A stretch of DNA of 64,000 bases from Caulobacteraceae bacterium (GTDB taxonomy: Bacteria; Pseudomonadota; Alphaproteobacteria; Caulobacterales; Caulobacteraceae): assembly GCA_027487945.1 (NCBI GenBank), contig JAIYCQ010000003.1:1-64000 (forward strand), read 5' to 3'. Numbering within the stretch: the stretch's first letter is position 1; the number at the start of each line of letters is the position of its first letter. This document shows positions 8,499 through 16,703 of the stretch, piece by piece. Position numbers and translations under genes: made by a program. A model generated the notes under the pieces. The model saw nothing but the letters and a program-made list of their open reading frames with translations. It ran no database searches and was not told the origin of the DNA.

Positions 8499-10163
8499 AT
8501 GCGTCCGCAGGGGCAGGATCGACGCATCTGGGACGCCGCGACGACGCTCGAGGCGCTCGGCGGCGCGCAGGTGGCGCTCTGGGTATGGGAGCCGGCGGAG
8601 GACAGCCTGCGCCTGTTCGGCGCCGCGCGTCAGCTGGGCCTCGGCCCGCTCGCCCCCGAATGTTCGTCCGCCGCCTTCCGCGCCCTGGCCCTGCCAGCCG
8701 ACCGCGCGGCCGCCGAGGAACTGCTCCGCATTCACGAACCCGGGACCGAGGTCACCCTGCGCATCAAGATGCGCGGCGGCGAGACCTGCCTGTGGCGCGG
8801 CGTCTGGCTGGAAGAGGGCGTAAGGGCGTCGGGCGTCGTGGCGCCGGAAACCCGCTTCGCCGCCTCCGAGATCGACCAGCTGACCGGCCTGCTGGACCGC
8901 AGGAGCTTCGTGGCCAGGGCCCGGGAGCGTCTGGCCACGCCTATGCGCCAGATCCTTGTGGTCGCCGATCTGGACCGGCTGCGGCGGCTGAACGAGGCCC
9001 TCGGCCACGAACGGGCCGACCTGGTGCTGGCCGCGCTCGGCTCGCGGCTGGCGGCGGCCTTCGGCGCCAATGCACTGCTGGCCCGGGTCGGCGAGGACGA
9101 ATTCGCCGTCATGGTCTCGGGCGACCCCGATCCGGTCGAGCGCCTGCGCCGGGCGCTGGAACAGCCGCTGCGCGTGGCCGGCTTCGACATCCTGCCGACC
9201 CTGGCCATCGGCGCGGTCGAGGCCGACGGCGGTCAGGACGCGCCGGAGGCGGCCGAGCTGCTGCGCCGCGCCGAACTGGCCGTGGAGGCCGCCAAGGCCG
9301 CGGGCCTGGGCGGCGGGGCCGCCTATGGCCGCGCGATGGAAAGCGACGGCCTGTCGCAGCTGGCCCTCGAGTCTGACCTGCGAGGAGCCGTGGGCCGGGG
9401 CGAGATGACGCCCTTCTACCAGCCGATCGTGCGACTGTCGGATGGCAAGCTGACCGGCTTCGACGCCCTGTGCCGATGGCGCCACCCGCGCCGGGGCATC
9501 ATTCCGCCGGACGAGTTCCTGCCGCTGGCCATGGAGCTGGGGCTGATGGACGAGATCGGCGCCCACATGATCCGCACCTCGGCCCGCCAACTGGCGGCCT
9601 GGCGGACCAGCCACGCGGCGGTCGGGGACCTGACCGTCAGCGTCAACCTGTCGACCGGCGAGATCCACCGCCCGGGCCTGATCGACGACGTCACCGGCCT
9701 GATCGCCAAGCACCGGCTGCCCCACGGCTCGCTGAAGCTGGAGATCACCGAGAGCGACATCATGCGCGATCCGGAGGGGGCGGCGACCGTGCTGCGCGCG
9801 TTGCGCGCCGGGGGCGCGGGCCTGGCGCTGGACGATTTCGGCACCGGCTTCTCCTCGCTCAGCTACCTGACCCGGCTGCCCTTCGACACCCTGAAGATCG
9901 ACCGGTACTTCGTGCGCACGATGAGCACCAACGAGGGCTCGGTGAAGATCGTCAGCTCGGTGGTCAAGCTGGGCCAGGACCTGAACCTCGAGGTCGTCGC
10001 CGAGGGCGTCGAGAACGCGGTCATGGCCCGCCAGCTCATGGAGCTGGGCTGTGACTACGGCCAGGGCTTCGGCTACGCCCCGGCCCTGTCGCCGCAGGAG
10101 GCCGAGGTCTACCTCAACGAAAGCTACGTCGACGGCGCAGCGCCGGTGCGGCGTCAGGGCTAG
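8499..10163 (+). CDS. pdeA: GEDEF/EAL c-di-GMP phosphodiesterase, PdeA-like
   Basis: A 554-residue protein with a PAS-like N-terminal part (about 1-110), a GGDEF-type domain (about 125-290) and an EAL domain (about 310-550). The cyclase motif reads GEDEF at residues 198-202. The EAL motif itself reads DAL at 322-324 (GFDALCRWRHP). The other EAL catalytic blocks are intact: SVNLSTGEI, LEITESDIM, LALDDFGTGFSSL, DTLKIDRYFV, VVAEGVEN and GQGFGYAPALSP. From memory, Caulobacter PdeA (CC3396) has the same GEDEF-EAL build, where the GEDEF domain binds GTP and activates c-di-GMP hydrolysis and cell-cycle proteolysis acts at the C-terminus. The orthology and symbol are inferred. ATG 8499 follows the GNAT gene; an upstream open frame overlaps it. 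Confidence 0.82.
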   Translation: MRPQGQDRRIWDAATTLEALGGAQVALWVWEPAEDSLRLFGAARQLGLGPLAPECSSAAFRALALPADRAAAEELLRIHEPGTEVTLRIKMRGGETCLWRGVWLEEGVRASGVVAPETRFAASEIDQLTGLLDRRSFVARARERLATPMRQILVVADLDRLRRLNEALGHERADLVLAALGSRLAAAFGANALLARVGEDEFAVMVSGDPDPVERLRRALEQPLRVAGFDILPTLAIGAVEADGGQDAPEAAELLRRAELAVEAAKAAGLGGGAAYGRAMESDGLSQLALESDLRGAVGRGEMTPFYQPIVRLSDGKLTGFDALCRWRHPRRGIIPPDEFLPLAMELGLMDEIGAHMIRTSARQLAAWRTSHAAVGDLTVSVNLSTGEIHRPGLIDDVTGLIAKHRLPHGSLKLEITESDIMRDPEGAATVLRALRAGGAGLALDDFGTGFSSLSYLTRLPFDTLKIDRYFVRTMSTNEGSVKIVSSVVKLGQDLNLEVVAEGVENAVMARQLMELGCDYGQGFGYAPALSPQEAEVYLNESYVDGAAPVRRQG

Positions 10164-10168
10164 GGCCG

Positions 10169-10564
10169 TCAGACCACGATCACCGTGTCGCTGTAGCGAG
10201 CCAGGACCCCATCGACCGTGACGAGCCGCAGGGGTGTCGTCAGAGCCTGCGCGACCAGCATCCGGTCGAACGGATCCAGGTGATGCGGCGGCAAGGCGCC
10301 GGCGGTCGCCGCTTCGAGTCCCTGGATCGGTAGAATGCCGTACCCCGCGTCCTCGAACGCGCTCAGGGCCAGGGGCGCCGAGACCTTGAGCCCGCCCGGG
10401 CGGCCGGCCGTCTTGGCGTGCTTGATGGCGATCTCCCAAACCGAGGCGGCGCTGACCCAGACGTCGTTGTCAGGATCGACGATGAGATCCCGGGCCCTCG
10501 TCGGCAGCCGGGCGTCATCGGTGACCGCCCACAGCGCGATGTGGGTGTCGAGCAGCAGGTTCAT
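10169..10564 (-). CDS. PIN-domain toxin, VapC family
   Basis: A 131-residue type II toxin, a predicted Mg-dependent ribonuclease. The PIN acidic residues are visible: D6 in LLLDTHIALWA, E43 in VSAASVWEIAIKH, and the late aspartates in HHLDPFDRMLVAQA and LVTVDGVLARY. The THIALWAV and SVWEIAIK blocks are those of the VapC subfamily paired with Phd antitoxins. Its ATG overlaps the antitoxin stop by four bases (ATGA). It lies convergently five bases from the phosphodiesterase gene. The target RNA is unknown. Confidence 0.9.
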   Translation of the reverse strand: MNLLLDTHIALWAVTDDARLPTRARDLIVDPDNDVWVSAASVWEIAIKHAKTAGRPGGLKVSAPLALSAFEDAGYGILPIQGLEAATAGALPPHHLDPFDRMLVAQALTTPLRLVTVDGVLARYSDTVIVV

Positions 10565-10803
10565 TCGTGGCCGGCGCCGAACAGCTCGGCGATCTCGTTG
10601 TTGTAGAGATCGATGTCGTCGGGGGCCTCGAACACCCCTTGGGCCACGCCGATCCGGCGGCTCACGTCGCGCTTCACCGCCGTGAGCCGGGCGACCGGCC
10701 TGCCGTTGCGGGCGATCAGGATTTCGGATTCGTCGCCGCTTTCCACCGCCTCGACCAGGCGCGAGAGGTTGGTTTTGGCGTCGAGCATGTTGACCGTGCG
10801 CAT
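10561..10803 (-). CDS. Phd/YefM-family antitoxin
   Basis: An 80-residue antitoxin that should neutralise the PIN toxin encoded just downstream and repress the pair. The N-terminal fold MRTVNMLDAKTNLSRLVEAV and ILIARNGRPVARLTAV are classic Phd/PRF motifs; the acidic C-terminus, rich in Asp and Glu, is the toxin-binding part. ATG 10803 is preceded by a perfect AAGGAGG at five bases, so the longer frame from 10821 is rejected. A perfect inverted repeat lies immediately upstream and is a natural autoregulatory operator. Confidence 0.9.
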   Translation of the reverse strand: MRTVNMLDAKTNLSRLVEAVESGDESEILIARNGRPVARLTAVKRDVSRRIGVAQGVFEAPDDIDLYNNEIAELFGAGHE

Positions 10804-10813
10804 CGCGGCCTCC

Positions 10814-10831
10814 TTAGCCAAGCCTGGCTAA
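10814..10831 (-). promoter_or_regulatory. Palindromic operator candidate for the Phd/VapC pair
   Basis: TTAGCCA-agcc-TGGCTAA is a perfect seven-base inverted repeat with a four-base spacer, just upstream of and slightly overlapping the antitoxin ribosome site. Phd/YefM dimers are known to bind palindromes of this size at their own promoters. Symmetry is seen; binding is inferred. Confidence 0.7.
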
Positions 10832-10858
10832 TCTAGCATGGCAAGCGCTGCTGGCCAA

Positions 10859-11437
10859 TCAGGCGCGCCCACCCTCCATAGCCAGCATGGCCGGGCTGAT
10901 GCCGAGTTTCTCCAGGGCCTGGGCCCATTTGTGGTCGTGGTCGTCGCCGAACAGCAGGGTCTCGTCGGCGTCACAGACCAGCCAGGCGCTCTCGCGGACC
11001 TCGCGCTCCAGCTGGCCGGGTCCCCAGCCGGCGTAGCCCAGCGCCAGGAAGGCCCGGCGCGGGGCCGCCTCGCCGGTCAGGGCCTGGAGCACGTCCTTGG
11101 TGGTGGTCAGGGCCAGGCCGTCCTTCACCGGCATGCTGACCCCGTCGCAGAGGTAGTCGTCGGTGTGCAGCACAAAGCCCCGCTCCCGCTCGACCGGGCC
11201 GCCCATCAGCACCGCCTCGTCGGCGACGCGGCGGATGGGGCGGTCGACGCCGATCTTCTCGAACAGCGACTCCAGGGTCAGGCCGTCGAGGGGGCGGTTC
11301 ACCGCCAGACCGATGGCGTGCTCCTCGTCATGGGCGCACAGGAAAACGACCGACCGCTCGAAGCGCGGATCGCCGATGCCGGGCATCGCGATCAGCAGGC
11401 GGCCGGAGAGGAACTCGGTATCCGCTGGCTGGTTCAT
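10859..11437 (-). CDS. YqgE/AlgH family protein (UPF0301)
   Basis: A 192-residue protein of the widespread UPF0301 family. Family blocks are FLSGRLLIAMPGIGDPRFERSVVFLCAH, IGLAVNRPLDG, VLMGGPVERERGFVLH and the glycine-rich FLALGYAGWGPGQLEREV. The function is unsettled; AlgH in Pseudomonas was linked to alginate regulation, but the fold suggests a general role. An upstream TTG would add ten residues; ATG 11437 is preferred (MNQPADTEFLSG). It stands alone on the minus strand between the toxin-antitoxin pair and the divergent peroxiredoxin gene. Confidence 0.9.
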   Translation of the reverse strand: MNQPADTEFLSGRLLIAMPGIGDPRFERSVVFLCAHDEEHAIGLAVNRPLDGLTLESLFEKIGVDRPIRRVADEAVLMGGPVERERGFVLHTDDYLCDGVSMPVKDGLALTTTKDVLQALTGEAAPRRAFLALGYAGWGPGQLEREVRESAWLVCDADETLLFGDDHDHKWAQALEKLGISPAMLAMEGGRA

Positions 11438-11547
11438 GTCCTGATGATTGGCGCCGTTGTGGGCCAATTCAAGTCGCCGACTTGGCGGAAGCGCCTGCTG
11501 CCTCTATTTCGGACGACGAACGGGACATTCCCGCAGGGAGAGATCAC

Positions 11548-12030
11548 ATGACCATCAAGGCCGGCGACACGCTGCCCGACGCGACCTTCATGACCAGCGG
11601 CGCCGAGGGCCCGCGCCCGATCACCAGCGACGACCTGTTCAAGGGCAAGACCGTCGCCCTGCTGGCCGTCCCGGGCGCCTTCACCCCGACCTGCTCGGCC
11701 AAGCACCTGCCGGGCTTCAAGGAGCACGCCGCCGAGCTGAAGGCCAAGGGCGTCGACGCCATCGCCTGCGTGTCGGTCAACGACGTGTTCGTGATGAAGG
11801 CCTGGGGCGCCGACCAGGGCGTGGGCGAGGACATCATCATGCTGGCCGACGGCAACGGCGACTTCACCAAGGCCCTCGGCCTGGAGATGGACGGCAGCAA
11901 GTTCGGCATGGGCACGCGCAGCCAGCGCTACTCGATGGTCGTCAAGGACGGCGTCGTCGAGACGCTGAACGTCGAGGCCGGCGGCGAGTTCAAGGTCTCT
12001 TCGGCTGACTACATGCTGGCGCAGCTGTAG
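11548..12030 (+). CDS. Peroxiredoxin, Prx5 type
   Basis: A 160-residue thiol peroxidase that reduces hydrogen peroxide and organic peroxides, usually with glutathione or glutaredoxin as reductant. The catalytic motif PGAFTPTCS places the peroxidatic cysteine at residue 49 with the conserved Pro and Thr before it. ACVSVNDVFVMKAWG and GLGxRSQRYSMVV-like segments are typical of bacterial Prx5. ATG 11548 follows a GGGAGAG ribosome site; the longer open frame to 11482 lacks one. A clean rho-independent terminator lies behind the gene, so it is probably a single-gene unit. Confidence 0.93.
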   Translation: MTIKAGDTLPDATFMTSGAEGPRPITSDDLFKGKTVALLAVPGAFTPTCSAKHLPGFKEHAAELKAKGVDAIACVSVNDVFVMKAWGADQGVGEDIIMLADGNGDFTKALGLEMDGSKFGMGTRSQRYSMVVKDGVVETLNVEAGGEFKVSSADYMLAQL

Positions 12031-12054
12031 GGATCGGCGCCCGATCATCCTCGG

Positions 12055-12083
12055 AAGGGCCGGCGGCGACGCCGGCCCTTTTG
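12055..12083 (+). terminator. Rho-independent terminator after the peroxiredoxin gene
   Basis: AAGGGCCGGC, loop ggcgac, GCCGGCCCTT followed by TTG: a perfect ten-pair GC-rich stem with a short T tract, 25 bases after the stop codon. Confidence 0.85.
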
Positions 12084-12161
12084 CTTGCGCCGAAGCCCGG
12101 CGCCCTTTCGCCGGCGGAGAGATGGACTATCTGTACTGTCACAGCCGGGATTACAGACCAC

Positions 12162-12767
12162 ATGTTCCGACCCTTGGCCGCGGCCCTGAGCCTCGTTCTT
12201 CTGTGCGCGCCGGTGGCGTCGGCGGCGCCGTCCGTCGACCCGTCGAGGATGCCGGCCGGGACCTATGTCCTCGACCCGCAGCACGCCAGCCTGATCGCCA
12301 GGGTCAGTCACGGCGGGTTCTCCAGCTTCACCGTCCGCTTCACCATCATAGAGGCGCGCTACAGCTGGGACCCGGAGTCTCCAGGGGCCGCGCGGGTCGA
12401 AGCGACCGTCGACCCGGGCTCGTTTGACGCCGATCTCGGCGCGCTCGACGCGAAGCTGGCCGCCGATTTCCTGCATGTGAGCCGCTTCCCGACGGCCCGC
12501 TTCGTCTCGACCGCCATCGTGCCCGATGAGGGCGGCAAGGGGACCATGACCGGTGACCTCACGCTGCACGGCATCACCCGCCCGGTGACCTTCGACGTCA
12601 CGTGGAACGGCTATGACTCCGGCCTGTTCGGCCGGCGCTCCGGATTCTCGGCGCGGACTGTCATCAAGCGCTCCGATTTCGGCATCGACTACCTGCTGCG
12701 CCCTCCACTGGGCTTCGTCGGCGACAGTGTTGAGTTGATCCTCGAGCTCGAGTTCGTGAAGAGTTAG
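12162..12767 (+). CDS. YceI-family periplasmic lipocalin-like protein
   Basis: A 201-residue exported protein. The signal peptide is MFRPLAAALSLVLLCAPVASA, with cleavage after ASA. The mature part shows the YceI fold that binds polyisoprenoid lipids: AGTYVLDPQHASLIARVSHGGFSSFTVRF, a FLHVSRFPTARFVST block and GDLTLHGITRPVTFDVTWNG. ATG 12162 is chosen because it opens the signal peptide. It is followed 23 bases later by a cytochrome b561 gene and a second YceI gene; in Escherichia coli yceI is likewise paired with a b561-type gene (yceJ). The lipid ligand is unknown. Confidence 0.9.
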   Translation: MFRPLAAALSLVLLCAPVASAAPSVDPSRMPAGTYVLDPQHASLIARVSHGGFSSFTVRFTIIEARYSWDPESPGAARVEATVDPGSFDADLGALDAKLAADFLHVSRFPTARFVSTAIVPDEGGKGTMTGDLTLHGITRPVTFDVTWNGYDSGLFGRRSGFSARTVIKRSDFGIDYLLRPPLGFVGDSVELILELEFVKS

Positions 12768-12790
12768 GCCCAGGTATTCCCGGAGCGATC

Positions 12791-13375
12791 ATGACCCAGG
12801 CCCGCTACTCGACCGTCGCCATCATCCTGCATTGGCTGATTGCCGCCCTGCTTGTCTGGGTCGTGCTGCTCGGCTGGGAGGCCAGTGACCTGCAAGGCTC
12901 GGCGAAGGTCGCCCCGCTGCAGCTCCACAAGCCGCTGGGCATCACCATCCTTCTGCTGACCCTCTTCCGTCTCGGCTGGCGACTGACGCACCGCCCGCCC
13001 GCGATCAGCCCGCACCTCAAGCCCTGGGAACGCCGCCTGGCGAGCGTGGCGCACTGGGGCTTCTACGTCATCCTGCTGGCGCTGCCGCTGACCGGCTGGG
13101 CCATGGTGTCGGCCAGCAAGCTCATCACCGTATTCCCGATCGACATGTTCGGCCTGTTCAACTGGCCGGCGCTCTCCTTCCTGACCAGCCTTCCCGCCGA
13201 CCAGATGAAGGCGACGCATGAGGCCCTGGAAAACGCCCACCACCTGATGGCCAAGCTCATCGTCTACGGCCTTGTCCCGCTGCATGTGCTGGGCGCGCTG
13301 AAGCACCAGTTCATCGACAAGGACAACGAAATGGCCCGGATGATTCCGTTCCTGGCTCGCAAGGACGCCCAATGA
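12791..13375 (+). CDS. Cytochrome b561-type membrane protein (YceJ-like)
   Basis: A 194-residue inner-membrane diheme cytochrome of the bacterial b561 family, with four helices. Candidate heme histidines are in IILHWLIAALL (helix 1), PLQLHKPLGI (helix 2 start), and the HHLMAKLIVYGLVPLHVLGALKHQF segment of the last helix pair. These proteins pass electrons from quinol or to periplasmic acceptors. It sits between two YceI genes, and its last four bases overlap the start of the second, so the three are one operon. Confidence 0.92.
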   Translation: MTQARYSTVAIILHWLIAALLVWVVLLGWEASDLQGSAKVAPLQLHKPLGITILLLTLFRLGWRLTHRPPAISPHLKPWERRLASVAHWGFYVILLALPLTGWAMVSASKLITVFPIDMFGLFNWPALSFLTSLPADQMKATHEALENAHHLMAKLIVYGLVPLHVLGALKHQFIDKDNEMARMIPFLARKDAQ

Positions 13376-13941
13376 AGCCATTCTTGCCTGCCCTCGCCCT
13401 GGCCCTCGCAGCCGTCGCGGCCCCGGCCATGGCGGCCCCCGCCCCGGCCTGGAGCGTCGACAAGGCCGCGTCCAGGGTCGCGTTCACGTCCAGCTTCGAT
13501 GGCACGGCGTTCAACGGCTCCTTCCGGCGCTGGGACGCGGTGATCCGCTTCGACCCGGCCAACCTCGCCGGATCCACGGTGACCGCGACCATCGACATGG
13601 CCTCGGCGGCCACCGGTGAGGCGACGCGGGACCAATCGCTGCTCGAGCCGGACTGGTTCAGCACGAAGGCCTTTCCGAAAGCGACCTTCACAGCCGCCGG
13701 CTTCAAGGCGCTGGGCGGCGGCAAGTACCAGGCCGTCGGGACGCTGACGATGCGCGGGGTCACGAAGCCGTTGACCCTGCCCTTCAGCCTCGTCATCACC
13801 GGCGATACGGCGAAGATGACCTCCAGCGTGGGTCTGAACCGTCTGGCCTTCGGCGTGGGACAGGGCGATTGGAAGACGACAGAGGTGGTGCCGGGAACGG
13901 TGACCGTCAACATCAGCCTGACGGCGAAGCGGGCGAAGTAG
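13372..13941 (+). CDS. Second YceI-family periplasmic protein
   Basis: A 189-residue exported protein. The signal peptide is MKPFLPALALALAAVAAPAMA, with cleavage after AMA. The YceI fold is evident from APAWSVDKAASRVAFTSSFDGTAF, SLLEPDWFSTKAFPKATF and GTLTMRGVTKPLTLPFSLV. It differs clearly from the upstream YceI protein, so this is an old paralogue pair, not a recent duplication. ATG overlaps the b561 stop (ATGA). The 3' end probably overlaps the Sua5 reading frame. Confidence 0.9.
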   Translation: MKPFLPALALALAAVAAPAMAAPAPAWSVDKAASRVAFTSSFDGTAFNGSFRRWDAVIRFDPANLAGSTVTATIDMASAATGEATRDQSLLEPDWFSTKAFPKATFTAAGFKALGGGKYQAVGTLTMRGVTKPLTLPFSLVITGDTAKMTSSVGLNRLAFGVGQGDWKTTEVVPGTVTVNISLTAKRAK

Positions 13942-14843
13942 CGCGCGCGGCCGAGGCCCTGCGGGCCGGCGGTCTGGTGATCCTGCCGACCGAGACCGTC
14001 TATGGCCTTGCCGCCGATGCGGCCGACGCGCTGGCCGTCGCCGCCGTCTACACGGCCAAGGGTCGACCGAGCTTCAACCCGCTCATCGCCCATGTCGCCG
14101 ACCTGGAAGGCGCGCGACGCATCGCCGTGCTCGACGCGCGCGGCGAAGCGCTGGCCGCCGCCTTCTGGCCGGGCCCCCTGACCCTGGTGGCCCCGGTCGC
14201 CGACGCGTCGGCCGTCTGCGATCTGGCCAGAGCGGGACTGGATACGGTCGCTGTACGCGTGCCTGGACACGCCGTGGCGCAGGCGCTGCTGGCGGCCTTT
14301 GGCGGACCGGTGGTGGCGCCCTCGGCCAACCGCTCGGGACGTCCGAGCCCGACGACCTTCGCCGACGCCATGGAGGAGACGGGCGACCGGGCGGCCGCGT
14401 CGCTCGACGGCGGCGCCTGCGCGGTGGGCCTGGAGTCCACGGTCATCGCCCTGCTGCCGGGCGAGCCGGCACGGTTGCTTAGGCCCGGCGCGGTCACCCG
14501 AGCCCAGATCGAGACCGTGATCGGCCCGCTGGCCGAGGCAGGGGGCGATGCCAGGCGCTCCCCCGGCCGGCTGGCGCTGCACTATGCGCCGGACGCGCCG
14601 GTGCGCATCAATGCGGCCGGCCCCGGGCCCGGCGAGGCCTTTCTCGCCTTCGGGCGGGACGACAGTCCCTTCAACCTCAGCCCGTGCAGGGATCTGGCCG
14701 AAGCGGCCGCGAACCTGTTCGCCATGCTGCGGGCCGCGGACCGGACGAAACCGTCCGCCATCGCCGTGGCGCCGATCCCCGACGAGGGCCTGGGCGAGGC
14801 CATCAACGACCGCCTGCGCCGCGCCGCAGGCTACGTCGGCTGA
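13869..14843 (+). CDS. L-threonylcarbamoyladenylate synthase, Sua5 type
   Basis: Makes threonylcarbamoyl-AMP from threonine, bicarbonate and ATP, the first step of the t6A37 modification of ANN-decoding tRNAs. The YrdC domain (about 25-210) shows LPTETVYGLAADA, KGRPSFNPLIAHV, FWPGPLTLVAP and the APSANRSGRPSPT block. A linker and C-terminal Sua5 domain (about 225-324, SPGRLALHYAPDAP) follow, so it is the long Sua5 form, not short TsaC. The N-terminus is uncertain: the only visible in-frame start that keeps the domain whole is TTG 13869, which overlaps the YceI gene by 73 bases. Confidence 0.88.
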   Translation: MEDDRGGAGNGDRQHQPDGEAGEVARAAEALRAGGLVILPTETVYGLAADAADALAVAAVYTAKGRPSFNPLIAHVADLEGARRIAVLDARGEALAAAFWPGPLTLVAPVADASAVCDLARAGLDTVAVRVPGHAVAQALLAAFGGPVVAPSANRSGRPSPTTFADAMEETGDRAAASLDGGACAVGLESTVIALLPGEPARLLRPGAVTRAQIETVIGPLAEAGGDARRSPGRLALHYAPDAPVRINAAGPGPGEAFLAFGRDDSPFNLSPCRDLAEAAANLFAMLRAADRTKPSAIAVAPIPDEGLGEAINDRLRRAAGYVG

Positions 14844-14874
14844 CGACGGCACGGTAAGGGCGTAGGATCAGGTC

Positions 14875-16284
14875 ATGACCATCTCCGTACCCGCTGACGT
14901 CATTTCCCGCCTCAAGGCCGTGCTCGGCGAGGGCGGCTGGAGCCAGGACCCGGACCGCATCGCGCCCAAGCTGGTCGAGTGGCGCGGCCGCTGGACCGGG
15001 ACGACACCGTTGCTGGCGCTGCCGAAGACGACGGCGGAAGTCGCCGCCGTGGTCGGTATCTGCGCCGAGAGCGGCACGGCCCTCACGCCGCAGGGCGGCA
15101 ACACCGGCCTGGTCAGCGGCCAGATTCCGCAGGGCGAGATCCTGCTCTCGACCGAGCGCCTTCGTGCTGTCCGGGACATCGACGCCTTCGACGACGTGAT
15201 CGTCGCCGAGGCCGGGGTGACGCTGGCCGCCGTGCATGAGGCGGCAGCCGCCATCAACCGCCGCTTCCCGCTGGGTTTGGCCTCGGAAGGTTCGGCGACC
15301 GTGGGCGGGGTGATCTCGACCAACGCCGGCGGGACGCAGGTGCTGCGCTACGGCACGACGCGCAACCTCGTGCTGGGCGTCGAGGCGGTCCTGCCCAACG
15401 GCGAGATCTGGAACGGGCTCAAGCGTCTGCGCAAGGACAACACCGGCTATGACCTCAAGCAGCTGCTGATCGGGGCGGAGGGAACGCTTGGCGTGATCAC
15501 GGCGGCCAGCCTGAAGCTGTTCCCGGTTCTGGCCTCGCGGGCCACCGCCATCGTCGGCCTTCGCACGCCCCATGACGCCGTGGCGCTGCTGGCCCGGGCC
15601 AAGGAGGCCACCGGCGGGGCGATCGAGGCCTTCGAGCTGATGGGTCGTCTCGGCCTCGCCTTCGCGGTGAAGAACATCCCCGGGGTTCGCGACCCGCTGG
15701 CCGGCGAGCATCCCTGGTATGTGCTGGTCGAGACCGCCAGCGGCGAGCCCGGCGCGGCCGAGGGCGCCATGGAGCGGCTGCTGGCCGGCGCGCTGGAGGA
15801 CGACCTGATCCAGGATGCGGCCATCGCCCAGACAGAGGCGCAGGCAAAGGCCTTCTGGGCCGTGCGCGAGAACCAGTCCGGCGGCCAGAAGGCCGAGGGC
15901 GCGGCCTGGAAGCACGACGTCTCGATCCCGGTCTCGCGCATCGCCGACTTCATCGACAAGGCGTCCGCGGCCGTCCTGAAGCTCGACCCGAGCCTGCGGA
16001 TCGTCGCCTTCGGCCACGTCGGCGATGGCAACGTCCACTACGATGTCCTGCGGGCGGACGGCGGGGACGACGAGGCGCACAACGAACGTCGCGACGCCGG
16101 CTCTCGTATCGTCCATGACATCGTCGCCAGCATGGACGGCTCGATCAGCGCCGAGCACGGCCTGGGCGCCGCGAAGACCGCCGACGCCCTGCGCTACAAG
16201 TCCGCCGTCGAGGTCGAGGCCCTGCGCGCCATTCGCGCGGCGCTGGATCCGGGCCGGATCATGAACCCGCGGGTGCTGTTCTAG
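14875..16284 (+). CDS. FAD-binding 2-hydroxyacid dehydrogenase (D-lactate/D-2-hydroxyglutarate type)
   Basis: A 469-residue flavoprotein of the GlcD/D2HGDH/Dld family. The FAD-binding domain (about 40-220) has TPQGGNTGLVSGQ, ASEGSATVGGVISTNAGGTQVLRYG and NTGYDLKQLLIGAEGTLGVIT. The C-terminal FAD-oxidase domain has VAFGHVGDGNVHYDV, SISAEHGLG and the end DPGRIMNPRVLF. The overall look is closest to D-2-hydroxyglutarate or D-lactate dehydrogenases that pass electrons to the quinone pool or ETF. The exact substrate is not readable. It ends convergently, overlapping the next minus-strand gene by four bases. Confidence 0.9.
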   Translation: MTISVPADVISRLKAVLGEGGWSQDPDRIAPKLVEWRGRWTGTTPLLALPKTTAEVAAVVGICAESGTALTPQGGNTGLVSGQIPQGEILLSTERLRAVRDIDAFDDVIVAEAGVTLAAVHEAAAAINRRFPLGLASEGSATVGGVISTNAGGTQVLRYGTTRNLVLGVEAVLPNGEIWNGLKRLRKDNTGYDLKQLLIGAEGTLGVITAASLKLFPVLASRATAIVGLRTPHDAVALLARAKEATGGAIEAFELMGRLGLAFAVKNIPGVRDPLAGEHPWYVLVETASGEPGAAEGAMERLLAGALEDDLIQDAAIAQTEAQAKAFWAVRENQSGGQKAEGAAWKHDVSIPVSRIADFIDKASAAVLKLDPSLRIVAFGHVGDGNVHYDVLRADGGDDEAHNERRDAGSRIVHDIVASMDGSISAEHGLGAAKTADALRYKSAVEVEALRAIRAALDPGRIMNPRVLF

Positions 16285-16703
16285 AGCTTGCACCGCGGAG
16301 GCGGATCATCCGGCGTCTCGACGCGCCCCCGGTCGTCGAAGACTTTCCAGTCCACGGCCCAGTAGCTGCCGCGCTCCTCCTTCTGAAGGTAGAACAGCAT
16401 GGTTCTCGGCAACCGGTAGGCCGAGGCCATCAGCGCGCGGACGGTGATGTCGCGGGGAGCCAGGCGTCCGTCGATCACCTCGTCGACGCGCACGGTCAGG
16501 TCGAAGCGGCCGCCGATGTAGATCGCCTCGGGATCCGGATCGGGGGCCATCTCGTCGTAGCCGAGGAAGGCGCCGTAGTCCTTCACCGACCCGATCACCA
16601 CCACATCGTGGCAGACCCGGCCGTCATGCTCCCTGAGCGCGGCGTCGGCGGGACCGGCTGCGAATGCAGCGCCCAAGACCAGGGGCATGACCAGCCCACG
16701 CAT
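16281..16703 (-). CDS. Exported protein of unknown function
   Basis: A 140-residue protein that I do not recognise. A signal peptide is visible (MRGLVMPLVLGAAFAAGPADA, cleavage near ADA). The mature part contains a VCHDVVVIGSVKDYG segment, IYIGGRFDLTVRVDEVIDGRL and a Pro/Arg-rich end DDPPPRCKL. The two cysteines, near the start and end of the mature chain, could form a disulfide. ATG 16703 shares one base with the stop of the upstream lipoprotein gene (TGATG), so the two are co-translated and may work together in the envelope. Confidence 0.65.
   Translation of the reverse strand: MRGLVMPLVLGAAFAAGPADAALREHDGRVCHDVVVIGSVKDYGAFLGYDEMAPDPDPEAIYIGGRFDLTVRVDEVIDGRLAPRDITVRALMASAYRLPRTMLFYLQKEERGSYWAVDWKVFDDRGRVETPDDPPPRCKL

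Noticed and set aside
8490..10439. 649-residue open frame antisense to the phosphodiesterase gene
   Set aside because: Composition and lack of any motif mark it as a shadow of the plus-strand gene.
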